Shown: positions 52,131-61,395 of the stretch, in pieces | Layout: each line of letters opens with the position of its first letter | Numbering within the stretch: the first letter of the stretch is position 1 | Assembly: GCA_029261295.1 (NCBI GenBank) | Contig: JAJDBP010000031.1 | Coordinates: 1 to 64,000, forward strand | Direction of reading: 5' to 3' | Length of the DNA: 64,000 nucleotides | Source of the DNA: Nitrospirales bacterium | GTDB lineage: Bacteria; Nitrospirota; Nitrospiria; Nitrospirales; UBA8639 | Program-made: the position numbers and the translations under genes | The notes under the pieces: generated by a model | Seen by the model: the letters and a program-made list of their open reading frames with translations, nothing else | What the model was told of the DNA's origin: nothing | Database searches by the model: none

Positions 52131-52703
52131 ATGAGTGCTGAGAAGTCCTGCTCCCCTTTGGGTTATCCAAGATTGGTTAAGAGTAATGAGGTCTTTGGAT
52201 GTCCATGGTTTCATGTTCATGAAGAAATATGGGAGGAGGGTGTTGAGAAAGACCAACCCCCATTTTACCGGATTGAAAGTGCCGATGGCGTTTTGGTGCT
52301 GGGTTTAACGACTAAAGGCGAAATTATTTTGGTTCGGCAGTTTCGGCATGCGGTTCGGCGAATGACTCTAGAATTTCCCGCTGGATCTGTGGATCAAGAG
52401 GAAAGCCCGGAAGAGGCCGCAGCTCGAGAGTTATTCGAAGAGACCGGATATCGGTCATCACATCTTTTGCCATTAGGAAGCGGGCATTTAATGGTTAATC
52501 GATCTGGTGCAAGGGGGCATATATTTTTGGCCAAAGACTGCGAACGAGATCGAGTGGCTTCAATTCAAGGAAATGAAGAAGTACATGTCGTCTCCCCAGA
52601 AACCTTTAAGGATTTAGTGTTGACCGGAGAGGTTGAGCATATCCCGACTTTATCTCTCTTAATTTTAGCAGAATGGAAGACGGGAGTTCGGTTGGTCGCG
52701 TAA
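52131..52703 (+). CDS. Nudix hydrolase
   Basis: A 190-residue Nudix protein. The Nudix box is complete: G85-x5-E91-x7-R99-E-L-F-E-E-T-G-Y107. The N-terminal beta domain and QFRHAVRR before the box resemble the ADP-ribose/GDP-sugar pyrophosphatase branch. It may hydrolyse a nucleotide sugar and so control pools in this pathway, or clean up dead-end products. It starts at the base right after the HddA-like stop, so the two are tightly coupled. Substrate unknown. Confidence 0.85.
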   Translation: MSAEKSCSPLGYPRLVKSNEVFGCPWFHVHEEIWEEGVEKDQPPFYRIESADGVLVLGLTTKGEIILVRQFRHAVRRMTLEFPAGSVDQEESPEEAAARELFEETGYRSSHLLPLGSGHLMVNRSGARGHIFLAKDCERDRVASIQGNEEVHVVSPETFKDLVLTGEVEHIPTLSLLILAEWKTGVRLVA

Positions 52704-52728
52704 CCGAAAATTTAAGGGGAAAACCTTT

Positions 52729-53472
52729 TTGAGAAATTTTGACCACACATTTTTTCAAGAACAAGGTTTTTGTATTGTCGATAACATTTTTACTTCTAAA
52801 CAATGTGATGCCTTGATTGCTGCTTCACAGGAACTTCCTTCCTATAAGGATGGAACGTTGACTCCTGTGATGAATCCTCATTTTCTGCATGAGGAGGTTT
52901 TCCAGGCTATGCGGTGTGAAAAGATAATCGAAATTTTAGAAGGACTCTTTTCTGGACCAGTGAGTGGACTCCAAAGCCAATTCTTTTATTGTCGACCTGG
53001 AACACCAGGGTTTTCTCAGCATCAGGATAATTTTTATGTTCAAGCCAAACCAGAGGTCTTTGGGTCGGCATGGGTGGCCTTGGATGACGTGACTCCTGAA
53101 AACGGTGGATTAGTTGTTTTTCCAGGAAGTCATACTGAGGAGATCTTACCGACAGAGGCTATTCCACAGAGCAATACGTTCGGGCAAGATCCCAATGCTG
53201 TGTGTCAGCAAGCCCTCATACCCAAGAAGTATTCTCCTATTGATCTATGTGTCGATAAAGGAGGAGTGGTGTTTATTCATGGGCATTTGGTTCATTCCTC
53301 GCATAATAATTCCACAGAAAATAATTTTAGGCACGCGTTGCTGTTGACGTATATACGGAAAGGAGAGGCTTTTCGATCTGGTTTTTCGGCAAAACGTCAA
53401 GAAATATCCTTATCTAAAGATCATCTTCATGATCGAATGCTACAAGGGAGTGCTTGTGAACACACTTACTAA
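52729..53472 (+). CDS. PhyH-family Fe(II)/2-oxoglutarate oxygenase (first)
   Basis: A 247-residue phytanoyl-CoA dioxygenase-like enzyme. The iron facial triad is visible: H98-x-D100 (QHQDNFYV) and distal H189 (HGHLVHSSHNNST). R201 (NFRHALLL) is placed to bind 2-oxoglutarate. GGLVVFPGSH is also typical. In sugar or natural-product clusters such enzymes hydroxylate, epimerise or form orthoesters; the substrate here is unknown. The start is TTG 52729 after AAGGGGA. A downstream FkbM-type gene begins inside its last codons. Confidence 0.83.
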   Translation: MRNFDHTFFQEQGFCIVDNIFTSKQCDALIAASQELPSYKDGTLTPVMNPHFLHEEVFQAMRCEKIIEILEGLFSGPVSGLQSQFFYCRPGTPGFSQHQDNFYVQAKPEVFGSAWVALDDVTPENGGLVVFPGSHTEEILPTEAIPQSNTFGQDPNAVCQQALIPKKYSPIDLCVDKGGVVFIHGHLVHSSHNNSTENNFRHALLLTYIRKGEAFRSGFSAKRQEISLSKDHLHDRMLQGSACEHTY

Positions 53473-54490
53473 TCACCCTCTTTTCAAAATGATTGCACCC
53501 TATAGCGAATTAAAGAAAAGACCTTTGGGTTTTGTTGATATTGGTGCAAGGGGAGGAATTCATCCACTTGTTCAACCTTTAGCTGAAGTCACGGGAGTGT
53601 TGGGATTTGAACCTGATAAGGATGAGTGCCAACGATTGAAAGAGGATGGTCAGAACGGTTCCTCATGGGCCACTTGTGAATTCGAACCTGTTGCCCTAGC
53701 AGAAAAAACAGGAAATTCCATTCTTTATTTACTTGCAGCCGAAACGAATCATTCCTTGCGACCTCCCAATCAAGAGTTTATCGAACGGTATGACATGGTG
53801 AAGTTTGAACAAACTGGTAGCACAGGAGTGGAGACGACTACCCTTGACGAGGTGTTGTTTTCCCGTCGAGCACATGAGCCTTATTGGGGAGAATTTTTGA
53901 AGCTCGATACCCAGGGGACAGAATTTGAAATTTTAACTGGAGCAGAACGAACCCTTACAGAACGAACATCCGCAATTCTCATAGAGGTAGAATTTTGTCA
54001 GATCTATAGCGAACAAAAGCTTTTCTCAGAGGTAGAAATGTTTCTTCGAGAACGTGGATTTTCATTTTACGGGTTTTCTCAAATGGCCTTTCGTTCGTGT
54101 AAACAACTGAATAAACAAAAAGAAATGGGGCAGGAAAGGGTTCTTTGGGCGGATGCCATTTTTTTTAAAGAAACCGTCCATTCTCAATCGCTAAGTCCCT
54201 TCCAGCAATGTCGACAGCATTATGTCCTTTTCGTCACGGCTGTACTGCTTGGATATTTCGATTTTGCTTTAGAAATTGCCCGAAAGACATGGGCTAAAGG
54301 TACAGAGGGGCAGCAGGTACTTGAACTTATTCAAGATCTTGCCGCAATTCCTGAAGGGCACAGGTCGGCCCAGATTAGAGCACTTTCTGATGAGGTCCAA
54401 GCGAGTCCAACTCGTGCGAATGTCCTGATGGGAAAGTTCATTGATCAGCACCGTTTTGATGGGGATTACGGAGATGTGGTCTTACGTTGA
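53456..54490 (+). CDS. FkbM-family methyltransferase
   Basis: A 344-residue SAM-dependent O-methyltransferase-like protein. Motif I is FVDIGARGGIHPL (26-38), followed by GFEPD and the FkbM-typical FLKLDTQGTEFEILTGAERT. About 100 extra C-terminal residues (after 245) form a helical region without a clear match. FkbM enzymes methylate sugar or polyketide hydroxyls. GTG 53456 is preferred because AAGGGAG lies just upstream; an ATG at 53429 would extend the overlap with the PhyH gene. The seventeen-base overlap suggests coupling. Confidence 0.82.
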   Translation: MNTLTNHPLFKMIAPYSELKKRPLGFVDIGARGGIHPLVQPLAEVTGVLGFEPDKDECQRLKEDGQNGSSWATCEFEPVALAEKTGNSILYLLAAETNHSLRPPNQEFIERYDMVKFEQTGSTGVETTTLDEVLFSRRAHEPYWGEFLKLDTQGTEFEILTGAERTLTERTSAILIEVEFCQIYSEQKLFSEVEMFLRERGFSFYGFSQMAFRSCKQLNKQKEMGQERVLWADAIFFKETVHSQSLSPFQQCRQHYVLFVTAVLLGYFDFALEIARKTWAKGTEGQQVLELIQDLAAIPEGHRSAQIRALSDEVQASPTRANVLMGKFIDQHRFDGDYGDVVLR

Positions 54491-54496
54491 AGGTAG

Positions 54497-55225
54497 ATGA
54501 AAGGTCTTATGAATACCGCTATACGGTCTCGCCATTTTGTTGATCATGTGTCGGAGGGATTTTCGGTTGGTCTCCTTACAGCACTGAGACAACATCTTGA
54601 AAGAATCCAAGATGAACGGCAAATGAACGCTCCTACCCAACGTGAAGTAAATGGCTTGAAATTAGGAGCAGGAACTGATGCTTTAAGAATGGATCCTCGA
54701 TGGTATGAGGTTTGGAGAGAAACGTCTGCTGAGCTTTTGTTAGCTCTCGGTTCCTATACATGGGTGGTGTTTCCTCCACAAGTGAGGCTGGTGGAATCAA
54801 TACATCATTTAGTTCCTTGGCATCAAGATGTGGGGTATCAAAAGATCCTTGGTGCAGGAGGACATAAACGAATTATGACCTGTTGGATTCCCATGAATGA
54901 ATTTCCCTCTCGCCACTCCACTCTTCAATTTGCACTAGATGAAAACAGTGAACTTGCCCATGTTCCACTTGATGGGCATGGGGCGGGTCTTGCACGCCAA
55001 GAATGGGCATCGGTGAAACATTACAATTTAGCGTTTGGAGATTGTTTGCTTTTTGGAGACCTAACCATTCATCGAACATTTGTCCCAGAAGGCCGTACTC
55101 TGGCCCGGCGCTCTTTGGAGTTCCGGCTGGTATCTCCCGAGGATGCAATCGAAGGAAAAGACTACTTTAATATTATCGAAGGTCAATTCGTGCGAACAGA
55201 TGGCACGGTAAGGGAGTTTCCATGA
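54497..55225 (+). CDS. PhyH-like Fe(II)/2-oxoglutarate oxygenase (second)
   Basis: A 242-residue protein only distantly like the PhyH enzyme at 52729. The iron-binding pattern is present: H109-x-D111 (VPWHQDVGY) and H192 (FGDLTIHRTF), with R205 or R210 as the 2-oxoglutarate anchor. CWIPMNEFPSRHSTLQF matches the strand where PhyH enzymes read GGL-x-FxPGSH. A second oxygenase in the same cluster implies two separate oxidations or an oxidative ring closure. Translation could start at 54497 or 54509. Its stop overlaps the next gene by four bases. Confidence 0.72.
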   Translation: MKGLMNTAIRSRHFVDHVSEGFSVGLLTALRQHLERIQDERQMNAPTQREVNGLKLGAGTDALRMDPRWYEVWRETSAELLLALGSYTWVVFPPQVRLVESIHHLVPWHQDVGYQKILGAGGHKRIMTCWIPMNEFPSRHSTLQFALDENSELAHVPLDGHGAGLARQEWASVKHYNLAFGDCLLFGDLTIHRTFVPEGRTLARRSLEFRLVSPEDAIEGKDYFNIIEGQFVRTDGTVREFP

Positions 55226-56019
55226 GTCAGTCACAGGATGGTAATCCAAAAGGCAATGGGGTCATTGATGGACGAACCAATTGGGGGGCAGATGACAATA
55301 TTGAAACCCTTCTTGATGAGCATTTTGAAAAATTCGATATTTCAAAACGAGAAATTTGGAGAAATTTCCAAGTCTATTCTCGACGAGTTTTTTTGAAAAA
55401 ATTTCTCGCGCATTATGATTTTTATAAACAGGTAATGGGGCTACCCGGGGATATAGTTGAACTGGGTGTGTATCGAGGAGCCTCTCTGCTGTCATGGGCG
55501 AATTTCCTTGAGATTAGGAATATGGGCGATCGGCATAAGAAGGTCGTTGGATTCGATAATCACCAAGGATTTGGCAAGTTAGATGAGAAAGATGGCATAG
55601 AAAATCAGCAATTAGGGAAAGTGGAGGGAGGATTTGCCTGCGATCAATTTGAAGAGCAACTTCAAGATGCCATTCGGATTTTTGATCAAGATCGGTTTAT
55701 TCCTTACAAGCCGCGGGTGGTGTTAGTCAAAGGGGATATCGAACAAACGGTTCCTCAATATGTAAACGATAACCCAGGTCTTAGGATTTCTCTGCTGCAC
55801 TTTGATGCAGATTTATATCGTCCGACTCTAGTGGGCTTAGAACATTTGTGGCCGTTGGTGGTACCCGGTGGGATTGTTCTTTTCGATGAATATGGGATCC
55901 CTCCATGGGAAGGTGAAAGTAAAGCTGTCGATGAATTCTTTGCCGATAAAAAGGTAAAAATTCAACGACTGGATTGGTGCCCTAATCCCGGCGGATATAT
56001 CGTAAAGGAAACGTTTTAG
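55222..56019 (+). CDS. TylF/MycF-type O-methyltransferase
   Basis: A 265-residue enzyme of the TylF family, which methylates sugar hydroxyls using SAM and a metal ion. The SAM motif is DIVELGVYRGASL (about 77-89); VVGFDNHQGFG and LLHFDADLYRPTLVGLEHLW supply the SAM and metal-binding acids, and VLFDEYG the downstream one. MycF and TylF act on deoxysugars in macrolides, which fits a methylated deoxysugar here. The ATGA overlap with the preceding oxygenase gene shows coupling. Confidence 0.87.
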   Translation: MSQSQDGNPKGNGVIDGRTNWGADDNIETLLDEHFEKFDISKREIWRNFQVYSRRVFLKKFLAHYDFYKQVMGLPGDIVELGVYRGASLLSWANFLEIRNMGDRHKKVVGFDNHQGFGKLDEKDGIENQQLGKVEGGFACDQFEEQLQDAIRIFDQDRFIPYKPRVVLVKGDIEQTVPQYVNDNPGLRISLLHFDADLYRPTLVGLEHLWPLVVPGGIVLFDEYGIPPWEGESKAVDEFFADKKVKIQRLDWCPNPGGYIVKETF

Positions 56020-56045
56020 GGCATGACCGTAAGAAAGGTTATCGT

Positions 56046-57044
56046 GTGATGGGGGTCAGTGTTGGTTTGGCTGAATTAGAGGAAAACGGGCAGCGTCATT
56101 TGGAATGCGCCCAATCTGTATCCGAATTGAGCGTATCTGATTTTGCAAAGCTCATTGGGGAATCAGTTTCACATATCGGTCTTGATACACAAGATTTTTT
56201 GAGGAGATTTGATTTTCGGTACTCCCCTGTAGAATCGGAGGAAAAGGAAGGTCTTGTCCTTAAAATTTTGAAAAATCTGGATTCTAGAAAATTTTCCACT
56301 GTTGGACCTCAACGATATGGAATTTGGAATAGTGCGTGGGAAAAAACCTCACAACGGTTTTCTCAGGATAACCATTCTGGTGAGGCGTTAACTCCAGATT
56401 TTCTCGATGCGCACCCGGTTGTACGATTACATCGTGAATTTATTCGTCCTTGTGTCCCATCGTTTGAAGGCAATGTGTTTTCAGTGTTGCGCCATTGGTT
56501 GTTTCAGCAATATTTTTCTTCGATTCAAAGTATTTACGAATTTGGCTGTGGGAGTGGATTTAATTTAGTGGCCTTAGCAGAAATGTTTCCAAATAAAACT
56601 CTTGTTGGATTAGATTGGGCCCAATCATCAGTAGACCTAGTCAATAAAATCGGAGCGGTGAAGGCATTGCGTTTGACTGGGAGGAAGTTTGATTTTTTCT
56701 CGCCTGGCCATGACCTGGAATTGGAAACAAGCAGTGCCGTGTTGACAGTGTGTGCTTTGGAACAAATCGGAAAAGAATATCAACCCTTCATTGATTTTCT
56801 CTGTGACCAAAAACCTCAGGTCTGTATCCATGTGGAGCCCATTTATGAGTTGTACGATGAGGATAACCTCCTTGATTACCTAGCCATGCGGTACCACTCC
56901 GACCGGGGATATCTTATGGAATTTTTCCCATATTTACAAAAGCTTGAAGCTGACAAAAAAATCAAAATTATTAAAGTGAAAAGAATGTATTTTGGCAGTT
57001 TATATCATGAGGGTTATACCTGTGTGATATGGAAACCTTTGTAA
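56046..57044 (+). CDS. class I SAM-dependent methyltransferase
   Basis: A 332-residue protein with a methyltransferase core in the C-terminal half: YEFGCGSGFNL (about 164-174), NKTLVGLDWAQSS and VLTVCALEQIG. The N-terminal 130 residues have no recognised domain and may bind the acceptor. It is the third methyltransferase in this stretch. The start is GTG 56046 or ATG 56049, after AAGG. The SDR gene begins at the base after its stop. Substrate unknown. Confidence 0.8.
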   Translation: MMGVSVGLAELEENGQRHLECAQSVSELSVSDFAKLIGESVSHIGLDTQDFLRRFDFRYSPVESEEKEGLVLKILKNLDSRKFSTVGPQRYGIWNSAWEKTSQRFSQDNHSGEALTPDFLDAHPVVRLHREFIRPCVPSFEGNVFSVLRHWLFQQYFSSIQSIYEFGCGSGFNLVALAEMFPNKTLVGLDWAQSSVDLVNKIGAVKALRLTGRKFDFFSPGHDLELETSSAVLTVCALEQIGKEYQPFIDFLCDQKPQVCIHVEPIYELYDEDNLLDYLAMRYHSDRGYLMEFFPYLQKLEADKKIKIIKVKRMYFGSLYHEGYTCVIWKPL

Positions 57045-57827
57045 ATGAATTTAGGTTTGCAAGGAAAAAAAGTTTTGGTAACGGGAGGAAGTTATGGGAT
57101 TGGGCGTGCCATTGCTCTGGGGTTATCCGAAGAGGGGTGTGATGTTGCCATCTGCTCTCGACAATCTTTGCCTTTAGAAAAAACAGTTCAGGAATTGAAG
57201 TCTAAAGGGTGCCGTAGCCTTGGGATACAAGGAGATGTGACGCAAGATGCAATTCCCGATCAGGTGATTGGTGCGATTGTGGATGCATGGGGAACCATAG
57301 ATATTTTAATTAATAATGTTGGGGGCGGGGGAGGACGAGTTGAAGGAAGTATTGAAGAATTAGGGGAAGAGCCGTGGCTACATACCTATTCCCTGAATGC
57401 CATGGCCGCCATAAAATTTACAATGAAAGCCATTCCTCTCATGCGAAATCAACATTGGGGGCGTGTCGTCACTATTGCGTCTATTCAAGGACGAGAAGGA
57501 ACCGGACGTCCTTGGTATGCAGTTTCAAAAAGTGCGGAGATCACTTTGATGAAAACATTGGCTCGAAACCCTGATTTAGTAAGAGATGGTCTCACATTCA
57601 ATAGTATTGCCCCAGGTACGATCTTTACTGAGGGAAATGATTGGGGAAGGTTTAAAGAGGAAAATCCAGATAAATTTCATTCTGTGATTCAGGAAAAATG
57701 CCCAATGGGAAGGCCCGGAAGGCCGGATGAAGTTGCTGCGGTGGTCGGTTTCGTCTGTTCGGAATCAGCAAGCTTTATGAATGGAGCATGTCTGGTGGTA
57801 GATGGCGGGGAAAGTCGATGCATTTAA
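57045..57827 (+). CDS. short-chain dehydrogenase/reductase
   Basis: A 260-residue classical SDR. The cofactor motif T13-G-G-S-Y-G-I-G20, N90-N91-V-G and the catalytic triad S146, Y158 and K162 (WYAVSK) are all intact. It would reduce a keto-sugar or oxidise a hydroxyl, probably with NADP(H). FabG-like family members are common in such clusters, and nothing here points to fatty-acid synthesis. Its ATG abuts the previous stop, while a 77-base gap follows it. Confidence 0.9.
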   Translation: MNLGLQGKKVLVTGGSYGIGRAIALGLSEEGCDVAICSRQSLPLEKTVQELKSKGCRSLGIQGDVTQDAIPDQVIGAIVDAWGTIDILINNVGGGGGRVEGSIEELGEEPWLHTYSLNAMAAIKFTMKAIPLMRNQHWGRVVTIASIQGREGTGRPWYAVSKSAEITLMKTLARNPDLVRDGLTFNSIAPGTIFTEGNDWGRFKEENPDKFHSVIQEKCPMGRPGRPDEVAAVVGFVCSESASFMNGACLVVDGGESRCI

Positions 57828-57904
57828 AACGATTAGTTGAAAACTTTGTATGTCGGTATCACCCAAAATCACATGCTCGCGAATTGTAGGAGAGGAATTT
57901 GTTG

Positions 57905-59881
57905 ATGGGTAAAACGACAATTGGGTTGGTTCAAATCAATAACAGTTTTTCTGGGCAGAATTATCTTCCTTATTCGGTGGGTTTGCTTCAGGCCTATGCT
58001 CTAGAAAATATAAAAAACCCGGAGTCAATTCAGTTTTTGGTCCCTCTTTACTCGAGAATGAAAGTGGAAACAGCAGTTGAGCATTTAGCTCCTGCAGATA
58101 TTGTTGGGTTTAGCGTGTATGTATGGAATATTCGTCTGTCGTTAGCCATTGCAAAAAAGTTAAAAAAAATAAATCCAAAAACAGTCATTGTCTTTGGCGG
58201 ACCACAGGTTCCCGACCGGCCTGAACAATTCCTTCGAGAGCACCCATTTATTGATCTGGTCTGTCATGGCGAGGGAGAGCAGGTTTTTACTTCGATTATT
58301 GAAGGACATGGGAAGAAAGAATGGGAAGACATTCCCGCGGTAAGTTTTTTTAATACAAATAACAATTTTGTGACCCATGCAAGAGGGGGACGAGTTAAGG
58401 ATTTAGAATTATATCCTTCTCCCTATTTGAAGGATGTTTTTCAGCAATTGATACGTGAAAATCCCAATGAAAAATGGCTGGTCTTATGGGAAACAAATCG
58501 TGGGTGTCCCTTTGCCTGTACGTTTTGTGATTGGGGGTCTGCCATTGCTTCAAAAGTGTTCAAGTTTGACATGAGTCGATTGATGCAGGAGGTGGAATGG
58601 TTTGCCACCCACAAGATCGAATTCATTTTTTGCTGTGATGCGAATTTCGGTTTGCTGCCGAGAGATTATGAGATTGTTCAATTTGTCGGTGAGATGAAGA
58701 AGACTTCCGGTTTCCCTCAAGCCTTATCGGTGCAGAACACCAAGAATGCCACTGATCGAGCCTATAACGTTCAAAAGTTACTTCATGATGTCGGATTGAA
58801 TAAAGGAGTGACCATTTCATTCCAATCGATGGATCCTGCGGCCCTCAAAGCTTCCAAACGGCATAATATTTCAACCAAATCCTTTCAAGAATTGCAGATG
58901 AGGTTTGCTAAAGATGGTATTCCCACCTATAGCGATATGATTTTGGGGTTGCCTGAGGAAACGTATGAGAGTTTTGCTGAGGGTATTAGTGAAATTATTA
59001 CGAATGGACAACACAATAGAATCCAATTTAACAACCTTTCTATTTTGCCGAATGCAGAAATGGGTGATCCAGAATATCAAAAGCGGTATGGGATGAAAAT
59101 GGTGACTTCTCAGATCATTAATATTCATGGAACCCTGGAGGGGCAAGAAGATGGAGAAATTTTAGAGGATCAGGAATTAGTAGTTGGGACGTCGGCGATG
59201 CCTGAACAAGATTGGGTCAAAACTAGGGCCTTATGTTGGATGGCTGGCCTTACTCATTTCGACAAGCTGCTACAAATTCCCTTAGTTATTCTTCATGAGG
59301 TTGCCTCCTGTGAATACAGAAACCTATTGGAAGCGTTGATGATGCCACAACCCTCCCATCGCCCAATCTTTTCCGAGATTCAGCAATTTTTTCTGAATAA
59401 GGCGAAACACATACAACAGGGCGGACCGGAATATTGTTACTCAAAAGAATGGTTGAAGATTTGGTGGCCTGCAGATGAATTTATTCTCATTCAGCTTTGT
59501 GTGGAAGGAAAGTTAGAGGCCTTTTACCATGAAGCCGGAGAAATTTTTGACGAATTATTAATTGCTCGTGGTGAATCGTTTCCACCTGGACTGCTACAAG
59601 ATGCACTTTCACTGAATCGGCATTTATTGAAAATCCCATTTCAAAAAGAGGATATGGAGATTGAGCTCTCTTTTGGGGTTTGGGAATTTTACCAAGCCAT
59701 CATTCATGGAAAGGTGCTTCCAGTACTTGAACACTCCTCCCGCTATCACATTGACCGGACGAACCAAGCCTGGAACACATGGGATGACTGGTGTCGAGAA
59801 GTGGTCTGGTATGGGAATAAAAAGGGCGCGTATTTGTATGGGACTCATGCTTCTACGTTTGAATTAGCTGCGCACTATTGA
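57905..59881 (+). CDS. B12-binding-domain radical SAM enzyme
   Basis: A 658-residue enzyme. The N-terminal region (about 1-140) has the cobalamin-binding-like Rossmann fold of class B radical SAM enzymes (DIVGFSVYVWN, VIVFGGPQVPDRPEQFL, VCHGEGE) without a DxHxxG motif. The radical SAM core (from about 193) has the iron-sulfur motif C201-x3-C205-x2-C208 (NRGCPFACTFCDWG). About 200 C-terminal residues are unassigned. Such enzymes carry out C-methylation or ring rearrangement at unreactive carbons, so a C-methylated or rearranged sugar is a reasonable guess. GGAGAGGA precedes the ATG at 57905; a TTG six bases upstream is possible. Confidence 0.87.
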   Translation: MGKTTIGLVQINNSFSGQNYLPYSVGLLQAYALENIKNPESIQFLVPLYSRMKVETAVEHLAPADIVGFSVYVWNIRLSLAIAKKLKKINPKTVIVFGGPQVPDRPEQFLREHPFIDLVCHGEGEQVFTSIIEGHGKKEWEDIPAVSFFNTNNNFVTHARGGRVKDLELYPSPYLKDVFQQLIRENPNEKWLVLWETNRGCPFACTFCDWGSAIASKVFKFDMSRLMQEVEWFATHKIEFIFCCDANFGLLPRDYEIVQFVGEMKKTSGFPQALSVQNTKNATDRAYNVQKLLHDVGLNKGVTISFQSMDPAALKASKRHNISTKSFQELQMRFAKDGIPTYSDMILGLPEETYESFAEGISEIITNGQHNRIQFNNLSILPNAEMGDPEYQKRYGMKMVTSQIINIHGTLEGQEDGEILEDQELVVGTSAMPEQDWVKTRALCWMAGLTHFDKLLQIPLVILHEVASCEYRNLLEALMMPQPSHRPIFSEIQQFFLNKAKHIQQGGPEYCYSKEWLKIWWPADEFILIQLCVEGKLEAFYHEAGEIFDELLIARGESFPPGLLQDALSLNRHLLKIPFQKEDMEIELSFGVWEFYQAIIHGKVLPVLEHSSRYHIDRTNQAWNTWDDWCREVVWYGNKKGAYLYGTHASTFELAAHY

Positions 59882-59888
59882 GGAAATC

Positions 59889-60860
59889 ATGAATTATCGA
59901 GTGTTGGGGAAGACAGGACTTCTCGTTTCTGAAATTGGTTTTGGTTGTTGGGGAATTGGTGGGACCCACAATGGTGCAGTGGCATATGGGCCAACGGAGG
60001 AAACACAGTCTCTTCGAGCTCTATCCTGTGCGTTCGATCGAGGGATCAACTTTTATGATACGGCCGATTTTTATGGGTTCGGGCATTCAGAGTATCTAAT
60101 TGGAAAAGCGTTTAAGGATAAACGGACAAAAGTTATCATTGCCTCCAAGGGAGGAATGAATGCCAGTCCAAACCAAAAAGATTTTTCTCCCAGCTATCTT
60201 CGTCGTTCGCTAGAGGCAACTTTGCAGAGATTACAGACCGATTATCTGGATCTTTACCAATTACATGGTCCAAGTTTACATGATTTGGACAAGTATTGGG
60301 ATCTTCTCGAGCTTTTTGAAACGTTGAAGAGTGAAGGCAAAATTCGCACATTTGGAATTTCCGTACGATCTCCTGAAGAGGGCCTTGAGGTCGTTAGGAA
60401 GTTTCAATTTCCCTGTATTCAATCAAATTTTAGCCTCATTGATCAGCGTGCATTGGATAATGGCTTATTCCAACTTTGCGCCGAAAAACAGGTAGGAGTG
60501 ATTGGACGAACTCCCCTCTGTTTTGGATATCTTACGGGGCAGTACACGGGCCAAGAGATTTTTCCTGCTTCAGATCATCGTAGTCGGTGGTCAAAATTAC
60601 AGGTTGAAAAATGGGTCTCAAATAATCAACGCCTAGCCTCTCTCATTCCACACGATGTTCCTCGCTCGCCTTCCCAATTTGCTCTTCAATTTTGTTTGGC
60701 TTTTGAGATGGTCTCCACGGTGATCCCAGGGATGTTAACGGAAGACCAGGTCAATGAAAATTATCTAGCCACCAAAATCAAATCAATTCCCGGAAATGTT
60801 CTCCAGGAAATTAGGAATATATATGAACAGAGTCGAGAAGAATTAGCCATTTCTCATTGA
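59889..60860 (+). CDS. aldo/keto reductase
   Basis: A 323-residue AKR with the full catalytic tetrad: D57 (FYDTADFYG), Y62, K87 (IIASKGG) and H126 (LYQLHGPS). The form fits the AKR group that includes deoxysugar 3-ketoreductases and L-glyceraldehyde reductase-like enzymes. It starts seven bases after the radical SAM gene stop, with AGGAAA upstream. It may reduce a keto-sugar produced by the dehydratase or oxygenase steps. Confidence 0.9.
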   Translation: MNYRVLGKTGLLVSEIGFGCWGIGGTHNGAVAYGPTEETQSLRALSCAFDRGINFYDTADFYGFGHSEYLIGKAFKDKRTKVIIASKGGMNASPNQKDFSPSYLRRSLEATLQRLQTDYLDLYQLHGPSLHDLDKYWDLLELFETLKSEGKIRTFGISVRSPEEGLEVVRKFQFPCIQSNFSLIDQRALDNGLFQLCAEKQVGVIGRTPLCFGYLTGQYTGQEIFPASDHRSRWSKLQVEKWVSNNQRLASLIPHDVPRSPSQFALQFCLAFEMVSTVIPGMLTEDQVNENYLATKIKSIPGNVLQEIRNIYEQSREELAISH

Positions 60861-60879
60861 TGTGTAAGGGGCTTTTAAT

Positions 60880-61395
60880 ATGGAAGTTCGCAAAACAAAA
60901 TTAGAAGGCGTTTTACTCATGAAGCCTCCTACCATATTTGAAGACTTTCGAGGTACCTATGTTGAAACGTTCAATCAGCAGTTATATGCAGAATGTGGGG
61001 TGACCTGCTCATTTGTTCAAGATGATATATCCGTATCAACAAAAGGGGTTTTGCGGGGGATTCATGGTGATCAACAAACGTGGAAATTGATTTCATGCCT
61101 CTATGGCAAGTTCTATATGGTGGTAGTGAACTGGGACAAGAATTCGCCTCAGTTTGGCCAATGGGAGGCTTTTGATTTATCTGATCAAAATAGGCTGCAG
61201 GTTTTGGTGCCGCCTCATTTTGGCAATGGCCATCTCGTCCTTAGTGAAAAAGCCATTTTTCACTATAAACAAACGTCATACTATGACAGGGCTGGCCAAT
61301 TTACGCTTTTGTGGAATGACCCTCAGTTGAACATCTGGTGGCCCAATAAAAATCCCATTGTATCTAGAAGGGATGAGGGCAAGGAAAATGTTTAA
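60880..61395 (+). CDS. RmlC-like NDP-sugar 3,5-epimerase
   Basis: A 171-residue cupin of the dTDP-4-dehydrorhamnose 3,5-epimerase family. SFVQDDISVSTKGVLRGIHG contains the catalytic-base H62, and Y134/Y135 (YKQTSYYD) supply the acid. The usual PxGFAHGF is changed to PPHFGNGH. In GDP-6-deoxyheptose pathways of Campylobacter, RmlC-like enzymes (MlghB/DdahB type) epimerise C3 and/or C5 of the 4-keto sugar, the role proposed here. AAGGGG precedes the ATG. The stop overlaps the next gene by eight bases. Confidence 0.85.
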   Translation: MEVRKTKLEGVLLMKPPTIFEDFRGTYVETFNQQLYAECGVTCSFVQDDISVSTKGVLRGIHGDQQTWKLISCLYGKFYMVVVNWDKNSPQFGQWEAFDLSDQNRLQVLVPPHFGNGHLVLSEKAIFHYKQTSYYDRAGQFTLLWNDPQLNIWWPNKNPIVSRRDEGKENV

